Both the position numbers and the translations under genes were made by a program. Shown here piece after piece: positions 52,700 through 64,000 of a DNA stretch of 64,000 nucleotides (the first letter of the stretch is position 1; the number at the start of each line of letters is the position of its first letter). Origin of the DNA: Incurvaria masculella (taxonomy: Eukaryota > Arthropoda > Insecta > Lepidoptera > Incurvariidae); contig OX335657.1 of the NCBI GenBank assembly GCA_946894095.1, positions 14,880,001-14,944,000 of the forward strand, read 5' to 3'. The notes under the pieces are model-generated. The model did not search any database. It had not been told where the DNA came from and saw nothing but the letters and a program-made list of their open reading frames with translations.

Positions 52700-55620
52700 A
52701 TGCAACGTCTGTTTTTTTAAAAATTAAAATACTTAACCGTCCAATTGGTTTTTGAACCCGTTCACTGTTATAGCACTTATCACTTCTTGTGGCAGTTTGT
52801 TCCTAGAGTCCACCACTCGGTTAGATATGAAATATTTTCTTGGGTTAGAGTTGTAGTTACTTTGGTTTAGTTTTAGAGAATATCCACGAAGTCTCTCATT
52901 AGTATTCATAGTAAATATGGTTCGAAGATTGGGTACATCGTAAAGCCCATTTAGAATTTTGAAAGTTTCGATCAAGTCACCCCGGTGTCTTCTTTCTTCT
53001 AGCGTAGTGAGACCCAGTGCGTCCAATCTGTTTTTATATGATTTGTTCTTAAGGGGCATCACCATCTTAGTTGCACGTCTCTGTACTCTCTGTAGAAGGT
53101 CAATATCTTTCCTGAAGTAAGGGTTCCAGACCTGGTAAGCATATTCTAGGAGAGGGCGAATGTAAGTTTTGTACAGTTTGAGAAACAAATCTGCAGTGAT
53201 GTATGAGAAAGCTTTTCGTGTCATATAGAGAAGTGAGTTTTCTCTCTTTACGACTTCAATAATATGAGGTTCCCATTTCAGGTCATTTGAAATTTTAACA
53301 CCAAGATCTTTCTGTAAAGTGACCGACTTTAATAGTGTATCATCGACAGTGTACTGAAGGCCTAGATTTCTGTTACATATGTACAAAACTGTACATTTAT
53401 CAGCGTTCAGTGAGAGTAACCAGTCCTTAGTCCACCGTACAGTGCGATCAAGGTTATCTTGTATTTTCTGGTGCTTATTAAAGGGTTGCCGAAGAATTTT
53501 GTATCGTCAGCAAATTGTGTGAAGGTTACTTCCATTAAAGCTTTCAGATCAGTGAGGAAGATTCCAAAAAGGATCGGCCCGATAACAGAACCCTGAGGCA
53601 CTCCGCTTAGGACATCATGTGATTCTGAAAGGTTCTCACCGACACGCAAACGAAATTTTCTGTTTGTCAGAAAGTCTTCCATCCAAGATGGAATGCATAT
53701 TCCCTCTGAAGCAAAAATGTTCAAGTTTGTGAACAAGCCGTTTTATCGGAACACGGTCAAAAGCCTTTTCATAGTCTAGGTATATGACATCAATTGGGTT
53801 CCGCATGTTCCACTCAGTGGTCCATTTATCCACACAGGAGAGGAGATTGGTGACTGTCGAACGTTTTGGTACGAATCCATGTTGCTCTTCCATTATAATT
53901 TTTCCTCGGACAAAAATACTCTTACATGCTCGGTGATAATTTTTTACATTATTTTGCACACAATACTTGTCAAACTGATGGGACGATAGTTTAGTGCGAT
54001 GAGCTTATCGCCTTTTTTATATATCAGGGTGACGATGGCTTCCTTCCAGTCTTGCGGCAACTTCCCGGTTTCAAAAGACAAGGTCATTGTGTGCGCAAGC
54101 TGTTCGCACAGTTCGGATGAATACTTTTTTAGTACATTTGCCGGAATTTCATCCGGACCCATGGATGTAGCCTCTCCGAGTGTGGTAAGGACCTTTGAGA
54201 CTGCTTCTGGTGTGAAATTAATGGTCTCGATACTATTTTCGAGTCTTGGTAAGGTGATTTGAGGTATAGGGCCGTCACTCCCACGAACATATGATTTAAC
54301 GAACTGTTTTGCAAATAGGTATGTCAGCAACTGCACTGTGTTCGGTTATAATGTCGTTAGCTTGATCAGCTCGCAGAGCAGGGGGGACCCCCACTTTCGA
54401 AGTCAATTGTCTACGTACATATCCGTAAAACGCCTTTGATCCAGATACGACAATGTTCTCCTCATCGATAGTTCTCCTCAAATCCAATTCCAGTTCCAGT
54501 TGCCACAAAATGGCGTTTATTTTCATATTTTAGAAACATACATGATTACATTATGCTGAAATGTCCGCCTAGATTAACGTACTGCTGCTACTATTTTGTT
54601 GTTGCATTTTCTGTATGCTGCGTAAATTTTATCTGTCTTGTTTGACGATAGATTGTCCATAATTGATTTTTCACCTGTGTCCTTTTTAAGACATTTTTAT
54701 GGATCCATGGTTTGTTTTTCATCTTTGCCCGTCTGACAGATAGTGGAACATGAATATCTAAAACTTTAGAAATAGTTTTCTTGAAATCAGACCACGCGCT
54801 GACTTTATCTGTGTGGCTGTTGTGGGCAAGGTTGGTATTAAGTAGCGTAGCGCTTACAGCATTATAATCTGCACGAAAGTAGTCATGGCGAGGTTTTGCA
54901 CTATGCATACTGTCTAGCTCTTGGATGAATTGTATTGTTGCAATAATAACACAGTGGTTACTTTTGCCGATGTGTGGGTGATGCTCTATTTTAGTTCATA
55001 GGTTTTGATTGTTGGACAAGAGAAGATCAAGGACGGATACCTCATCGTTGCGCTTACGTGTAATGCCTCTCACTAATTGGTGCAGGTAAGAGTTTGTGTA
55101 CATTTCGATACATTTTCAATGGAGAGTATTATAACTGTCAAGTTTCATAAGTGGCCAGGTAATATCCGGTAGGTTGAAATCGCCCAATATTAATGTGGTA
55201 TTGGTTTCTGCAGCGTGTTGGAGCATGTTGAAAAGTTGTAAATTAGTTTCCTCTAGTGTGTAATTCGAGGGGCGGTATACGCCACACGCCAGCAAATTGA
55301 AGAGGCCATACTGAACGTCCAACCAGAGCGCTTCCACATTGTCTTGATGGTAAGCAAAGTTTTGTTTTGCAAACAGGGGAATATTTCTGTTCACGTGAGC
55401 GACATAAATGGCTACGACTCCACATTTTTTTCCACTTTTTCGGTCGTGGCGGAATACCGAGTAAAATTGAATGTTTATTAAATAGTCTTTTATCTGCGGT
55501 ACCAAGTGCGTTTCTGTTACGACAATTAGAGTAGGATGTTTTTGTTGTATTTCGAGTAGAAGCAAATCAAATTTAGCCGTGAGGGATGCCAGGTTAGTGT
55601 AGAAGACGGTTAGTTCGGTG
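52700..55620 (-). mobile_element. Degraded CR1-group LINE with endonuclease and RT
   Basis: Fragments in several frames give an APE-type endonuclease (55565-55116: VVTETHLV, GVYRPSNYT, LILGDFNLPDITWP), a linker (54908-54296), RT (54336-53407: [52 protein letters not shown]) and a C-terminal region (53386-52733: LGVKISNDLKWEPHI, VRPxLEYAYQVWNPYF-like). Multiple frameshifts and stops show it is dead. Same group as the 10-12.7 kb copy, but includes more 5' sequence. It appears inserted beside a repeat also present at 38.25 kb. Confidence 0.92.
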
Positions 55621-56298
55621 ACAGCTGTTGTCAGTTTTTTGGATCCGCTGCTTCCTTCACGATGCGGGGGCAGCCATTAATATATTTAATGGTATATGTA
55701 TATGGATATTTATCCATTTATATAATGGATATTCTACCTATCTACTCAGGAAAGCGAAATTGAGTTCAATCCAATTGCAATTCGTAGTAAATAAGAGAGG
55801 AGATACACCACTCAAAATCGTTGGAAGGTTTTCCCTTTAGCGTTGAACTCAGACTAAGGGCCGAGTGCACGAATAGCAAAATATCAAAATCAACGTCAAC
55901 GTTTGATCAAACACGTCACTTTGTATGGACAGTATGAAAGGAACTCCATGCGGTTAACTAAGGGCCGAGTGCACGAAGGAACGAAAAATCAAAACCTACG
56001 TCAAAGTATGATTAAACACGTCACTTTGTGTGGACGGTATGGAAGGTTCTCTATGCGGTTTACTAAAAGTGACGTGTTTGAACATTGATTAACTCAGCTG
56101 TTTCTTCGTGCAACGGGGGCTAAAAGTGATGTATTTGAACATTGATTAACTCAGCCGTCTCTTCGTACAATCGGGGCTAAGGGTCTCAATCAAATTAAAC
56201 TATCACTTAAAAGTCGTTGCGACGTTTTGGGTGCTCGAGCTGCTGGTCGCATCGCATCGGCAAGCAGGCAGAGACAATGTTGAGTAATTATCGATTCT

Positions 56299-56463
56299 TT
56301 TAGGGCCGAGTGCACGAACGTACAAAAAATCAAAATCAACGTCAAAGTATGATCAAACACGTCACTTTGTGTGGACAGCATGAAAGGCACTCTATGCGGT
56401 ACACTAAAAGTGACGTGTTTAAACATTGATTAACTCAGCCGTTTTTTCGTGCAACCGGGGCTT
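56299..56463. mobile_element. MITE with AGGGCCGAGTGCACGAA ends
   Basis: AGGGCCGAGTGCACGAACG and CGTGCAACCGGGGCTTAG are inverted, with ATGATCAAACACGTCACTTT and AAAAGTGACGTGTTTAAACA inside. Partial, partly duplicated copies lie at 55856-56185. Confidence 0.6.
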
Positions 56464-56960
56464 AGTTGTATCGACCAACGTTATTTTTAACCGACTTCAA
56501 AAAAAGGAGGAGGTTATCAAGTCGTCTGTATGTTTTTTTTTTTTTTTTTTTGTTTTTTTTTTTTTGGATAGTAGATTATTTCTGATCGTGTGGAAGCTCT
56601 TGTCTTTGGTGTTATTTGTTGGTAAATTACCGAGGTAGGTATATATTTTACACCGCTGTACTCCGCTATCACAGGAACAGTTCGCACAGGTACTTATATC
56701 CATTGTGAGGCGTCTTTGAGTGCCAGCCATTTGTGGGTAAATACTATTTTATTGGCTTTATTCTATATACCTGTTATATATAGTTGCTGCTGTCTCCATA
56801 CGCTGAATAAACTGCTACAAATAGTTAAGCTATTGAATTATACACAGGGTAAGAAATATGGAAGTAATATGAGTAATGAAATAAAAAGTATGCTTAGAAA
56901 TTTTCCTAAAGTCAGTAGAAATTAATAATAATAGTATTTGTTAGAAAAAATGTTGCCCAA

Positions 56961-57101
56961 GTACGGTCGTTTTGTCTGAAATCTATACACCGGAAATAGA
57001 GACAAATTTAAGATCTCTTTCTGTCATGCTGAAGTCAACCATAGAGTAAAAGGGAATTCCTTCTCTTTCCAGAGTATACAATTGAGAGGAAATAACCGTA
57101 C
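56961..57101 (-). mobile_element. MITE of the same family as 57698-57847
   Basis: GTACGGTCGTTTTG and GGAAATAACCGTAC form the ends; the interior is the reverse complement of the 57.7-kb copy. Confidence 0.7.
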
Positions 57102-57154
57102 CTATAGGTTTTAGTTTGAATGCATAGGAGAATCGGCAGAAAATATGGAAGCCG

Positions 57155-57500
57155 GACTCTTGCACCACTGTCTTTCTCTTTCCGAGTTCGACAAGTGCAT
57201 TTCGTCACGAATGCGAGCTGCTCCATGGTTCGGAATCCATGTAAAACTGTAGGTCCCCTTCCCCTACTAGGTGGTAGGGTTTAAGCCCGCCCGGGTTGGT
57301 ACCATCGCATTGGATGAAAAGGTGGTCGAAGCGGCAATTAAAAAATTGTCCGTGTTTTCCACCCAGTTCAATGTAGCCGTGCTCATAAAGGGAAGGTCCT
57401 GGCATGGCACCTAATTCCTTCGGGAATGTGGTGTATTGGGCTAATATCATAACGGTAGTTGTGTGGGCCATGCCATCCATGTCAGGTTGCATAAAAAATA
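57155..57500 (+). mobile_element. SINE, tRNA-head family, head truncated
   Basis: Starts at CACCACTGTCTTTCTCTTTC and continues through CCATGGTTCGGAATCCATGT, GGTTGGTACCATCGCATTGG and GGTCCTGGCATGGCACC to GTCAGGTTGCATAAAAAATA. Close to the copies at 48.7 and 61.7 kb. Confidence 0.72.
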
Positions 57501-57697
57501 AATGGTGAATCATTTAAAATCGCTCGAAGAAAGAAGTTGTGGATTCATCGTAAGTAATTGTTTTTTTTTATGGAAAATGATGTTGTGCCCTAAAATCTTG
57601 TCTGGCATGACATGATTTTAGGGCGGCGCGGCGACAGCAACTTGAAATTTACTGTTATAAGTACATATGTAATTCGTTCAAGTAAACGGCGCTCTAC

Positions 57698-57847
57698 TGT
57701 ACAGTCGTTTCCTATCAAATGTATACACTGGAAAGAGAAGGAATTCCTAAGTCCCTTTTACTCTATGGTTGACGTCAGAATGTCAGAAAGAGACCTCAAA
57801 TTTGTCTCTATTTCCGGTGTATAGATTTCAGACGAAACGACTGTACA
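57698..57847 (+). mobile_element. 150-bp MITE with perfect terminal inverted repeats
   Basis: TGTACAGTCGTTTC at the left and GAAACGACTGTACA at the right are exact inverted repeats. No coding capacity. Copies are also at 56961-57101 and, split, at 61629-62180. Confidence 0.75.
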
Positions 57848-57989
57848 TAGAAATATTGCTTTCTAATGACATTAGTATGGTTGTTATCGGGCTTGTAAAC
57901 CGTTTTGCCATCGATATAAAAAAAAAACAGTTCGTTTTTTTGTTCAATGCGTTTTGCCAATTCTCGACACCGTTTTGACATCTAGAAAC

Positions 57990-58215
57990 ACAAGAGAATC
58001 GATAAGCTGAGGAAGCACCTCTGAGCGCGGTTAGGTTTTGGATGGGTGACCATTTTCAACCGTTGAGGCTGGCCATGGTTCGGTTTCCACGTAAAACTGT
58101 AGGTCCCCTTCCTTAATTTCTAGGTAGTAGGATTAATCCCGGCCAGGTTAGTACCATCGCATTGAATGAACGATGGTCGAATCGACAATTAATTGTCCGT
58201 ATTTTCCATCTCGGT
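57990..58215 (+). mobile_element. SINE with 5S-like head, 3' truncated
   Basis: AATCGATAAGCTGAGGAAGC, CTGAGCGCGGTTAGGTTTTG and GATGGGTGACC are followed by the shared body up to ATTGTCCGTATTTTCC, where a partial copy of the CCGGCCAAGTGCGAGT repeat begins soon after. Confidence 0.6.
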
Positions 58216-58249
58216 TCAACGGTTAATATTACAGATACGAAATGTTGTA

Positions 58250-58440
58250 TACGCCGTAATGTCCGCCCGTCCGTCTGTCCGTCTATCACAGAGCTGTATC
58301 TCATGAACCGTAATAGGTAGGCAGCTGAAAATTTCACAGAGTGTGTATTTATTTTGCCGCTATAGCAATAAATAGGTGAAATAAAAAATAATTAAAATTA
58401 TAGGTGGGAGGAGTGCATGGAAAAAACGTTATTTTTTGGT
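58250..58440 (-). mobile_element. CCGGCCAAGTGCGAGT-family repeat, copy 6 (partial)
   Basis: Holds the GTCCGTCTGTCC run, GAGCTGTATCTCATGAACCG and the A/T-rich middle. Both ends missing. Confidence 0.65.
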
Positions 58441-58846
58441 GGTTCACACATTGGTTTTTAATTTTAATCAGATGAATCTATTAAAAATGTTAGTGGCACC
58501 ACATACGTTTTACTAATGCCTAAATAAAGAGAACAGGTAAATTGCCGCGCCAACTTTTAGAATTATTAAAATTATAAAAAATAACCAATCGAACATACTT
58601 TTAAGAGAAGCTAACAAAAATGTGACCCGCCAGTCAGTTTTGCAGCATTTTTACATATAAGTTTGAATTTCGCGCTAAAACAGCTGGGCGAGTGCGGGTT
58701 GTACAAGAATAGGGGAAGAATCCATCAGGAAACTTTTTTCAGAGCCTCCACTTCATCCCAGCTTGCAGTCGGGTTACTGGTGCCACATGGCTGGTTAGTG
58801 CCGTGCTGTCCAATGCTGTGAAATGCTATGCTCCGGAATATATCCG

Positions 58847-59110
58847 TCAAGAAAATCGCTTTGAAAACCGCCATAAAAGCTGTTTTATAGACTCAGGATT
58901 TGTGATTCCTGGGTACGGAATTCCAGCAATCGGGCCTCCTGAACAGCTGTTGACGGATTCCTGCGATATGCCGGCATTCACTGGCATGCCGTCGGAACCC
59001 AGTCGCACAGGTCGGGTGCAGTGAAGAGCCCGTAGGAGGGCAGCTTGGAAAACAGAGCCGGTCAAACTCTTTCGCGATATCCAGGCTGACAGCCATACCT
59101 TCGCCAAGAT
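58847..59110 (-). mobile_element. Degenerate RT fragment
   Basis: The minus strand gives AVSLDIAKEFDRL, then in other frames KLPSYGL and GMPVNAGISQESV, which correspond to A.SLDISKAFDRVWH...KLPSYGLP and INAGVPQGSVLSP of a non-LTR RT. Frameshifts and an internal deletion are evident. Confidence 0.55.
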
Positions 59111-59424
59111 GTTTAAGCCTAGACTAAGAAGTTTAGACTAGGATATCCCGAGTAGATTCCTCGGGTAAGAACTGGTGACCCTATTATTAGACCTTATTGC
59201 GACAATAAGCGACAGGGTTACTCTCTCTATTGAAAAATAATAATTTGTGAAATAATAATTCTATATTTAATTATATTTACTGTAACATGTTTGTTTTTTG
59301 TTTCATAGCGAATCGAACGAGAGGAAAATATCTAAATGGGGGTAAGCATATATTATGTACCTACCATTATCTATAGAGCTTTTAAAATATTTTTAAATGA
59401 TGACCCAGAAATAGAGCAATTTTT

Positions 59425-59695
59425 AGGGATCCTTACCCAAAGGGTGCCAACGGAACCCTATTCCTAAGCCTCCGCTGTCCGTCCGTCCATCCGTCCGTCC
59501 GTCCGTCCGTCTACCACAGGGCTTTATCTCATGAACCGTAATCGGTAGGCAGCTGAAATTTTCACAGACTGTGTAGTTATAATAAAAATATAAAAAATAA
59601 GGGGGCCCCATACAAAAAACGAGATTTTTGTGTGTTAAATCTTGTACGATGGTACGGAACCCTTCGTGTGCGAGTTCGACTCGCACTAGGCCGGA
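59425..59695 (-). mobile_element. CCGGCCAAGTGCGAGT-family repeat, copy 7
   Basis: Both ends present, with slight differences in the palindrome (GAGTTCGACTC). Confidence 0.8.
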
Positions 59696-59972
59696 TTTTT
59701 TGTGATGTCAATATTTTAGGTTTCAGAATGTCGCCTAACTGTACTTTTGTTAAATTTTAATTTAAAAAAAAAAAATAGTTTAATATTGCCACATGTTTAA
59801 TCTCGATTATCTAACCTCGCATTATTGATATTACATTGATAATGTTATGTATTTAATGGATAAGACATTACCGTTATCTCATTAATTTGATTAATTTCAA
59901 AATCTAATTACAATGCTTAAAATGTAGATGTCGCTGAAACTCAAATTAATTATATTTTATTGATTATATCTT

Positions 59973-60152
59973 AGGAATGTGTTATGTATGTATGTATAAT
60001 CGACCGTTAAGCAAGGACACATTCATTAAAGAACGATCCCTGAAAAAAGAACTACTTCACGAATATAGTAGTAGTTCTTTTTACAGGGACCTTTCTTTAA
60101 CTAATGTGTCCTTGCTTCACAGTCGATTATACATACATACATATCACATTCT
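59973..60152. repeat. Fold-back, same family as 21270-21440
   Basis: GTATGTATGTATAATCGACC at the left pairs with GTCGATTATACATACATACA at the right; a second pair, AAAAAGAACTACTTCACG, is inside. It ends about 65 bases before the ZAR1-like exon. Confidence 0.72.
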
Positions 60153-60200
60153 ATGCAATAAGCGACGCACTCGCTTAGTACGAAAGACTATATTTACTGA

Positions 60201-63056
<2,856 letters not shown>

Positions 63057-63074
63057 GTAATGGGGAAGGGAACT

Positions 63075-63310
63075 GCTCATTTATCACGACAGGTGGCGTC
63101 CAAGCGAGCTCACCTAAAAGATCCGTCAAAGCTGTCAAATACGATACAAGATAAAACTGAATAGATTTGAAATTTTATCTACCCAATCTAAGTAAAATTG
63201 AAATTACTCAATTTTCTCCAAGTTATTCCAAACATAAATTATTCTTAATTATGCTTATCGAAAGACGTTTTGGGAAAGAAAATATCACAAAAACATAACC
63301 TATAATATTT
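63075..63310 (-). repeat. Dispersed repeat, second copy, after the ZAR1-like stop
   Basis: Reverse-complement relative of 38880-39115. It begins about 20 bases after the stop codon and so would lie in the 3' UTR. Confidence 0.55.
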
Positions 63311-64000
63311 AAATATTTCATACTTTGTGCTGGTTAATGACATTTAAATTTATTTGAAGATAATCAAAAGCTCTTCTTTTCCTCTAAACCTTTTTCTAAA
63401 TGGATCATGGACTTTATCTTTCATCTAAAAAATCGTAATTCAAACTTGACATTAATGACAGTTTTGACGTTTCTAAGGTGAGGTCGCTTATGCGACATCT
63501 ACAATAAGCTTTGAGTTTTCTTCCCCGTCGACGCCGCCAAATATGACGTATTCTCTGACGCCTCCTCTGCTCATTGATTTCACTTTTTTCACCGAATAAA
63601 ACAATTAAAACCTCCGGGGCTGGTCATATATTACGTTACAGTTTTTTGCGATTTCGAACTTCCCCACTAATGTGGATATCTCCATTGACATTTATTAATC
63701 ATCTATTAATACGGTACACTGCGTACATATATTGTATTATTAAACATTTTTATCGAGAATGTCTGAGTTTACATTTGTAACTTCCAGCTTGTAAATAGAA
63801 GTAAAAGTACCATAATAATGGGCGTAATAAAAAATTACGATGGACAATGCAACTGTCAAAGTGGCTAGCATAGCTTGCCCCGAGAACCAATAGATAGATA
63901 TGTGTGAAGGTTTAGTAAAACATTTTCTTTTTCATTTAAAGACATTTAATCATTTTTGCATCATTTTTAAACGATTTTTTGACATGTATAAACAATCGAA
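63311..64000. other. 3' flank of the ZAR1-like gene
   Basis: AT-rich; apart from the possible polyadenylation signal, nothing supported. Confidence 0.4.
63595..63600 (+). terminator. Possible polyadenylation signal of the ZAR1-like gene
   Basis: An AATAAA lies about 540 bases after the stop codon. The interval includes a repeat also seen at 38.9 kb, so this could be chance in AT-rich DNA. Confidence 0.3.

Overview
This is an insect nuclear genome window, most likely from a moth or butterfly. It has short coding exons with GT-AG introns, AT-rich non-coding DNA, and dense non-autonomous elements (SINEs with tRNA-like and 5S-rRNA-like heads, TTAA-flanked MITEs, fold-back elements, 5'-truncated LINEs). 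No prokaryotic or organellar genes, operons or CRISPR arrays were seen. The Lepidoptera assignment is an inference from repeat types and gene structure.

Three host genes can be assembled from splice sites and reading phase. (1) A large minus-strand coiled-coil gene starts at an ATG at 37940 and runs off the left edge. Twelve exons join without a phase conflict into 1107 codons: an acidic Ser-rich N-terminal region, then coiled coils, then small conserved-looking exons. A pericentrin/AKAP9 (PLP) type centrosomal scaffold is my best guess, not proven. (2) A complete minus-strand three-exon gene at 47443..50368 encodes a 162-residue protein phosphatase inhibitor 2. (3) The last two exons of a plus-strand ZAR1-family (3CxxC zinc finger) gene lie at 60219..63056; its 5' exons were not found.

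Layout: 1-38 kb holds the coiled-coil gene. Its introns carry a 1.38-kb near-perfect inverted repeat, LINE copies, TTAA MITEs, a tRNA-like sequence, a 93-bp tandem array and a possible internal promoter near 14.6 kb. 38-47.4 kb is repeat-rich intergenic DNA. 47.4-50.4 kb is inhibitor-2. 50.4-60.2 kb is intergenic, with a degraded endonuclease/RT LINE and SINE/MITE clusters. 60.2-63.1 kb is the ZAR1-like 3' end with a nested repeat cluster in its intron.

Most sequence outside exons is mobile DNA, often nested. The clearest unusual structures are the 643-bp-arm palindrome (6444..7820), SINEs that share one body but carry either a tRNA-like or a 5S-rRNA-like head, and TTAA MITEs of different families joined end to end through shared TTAA sites.
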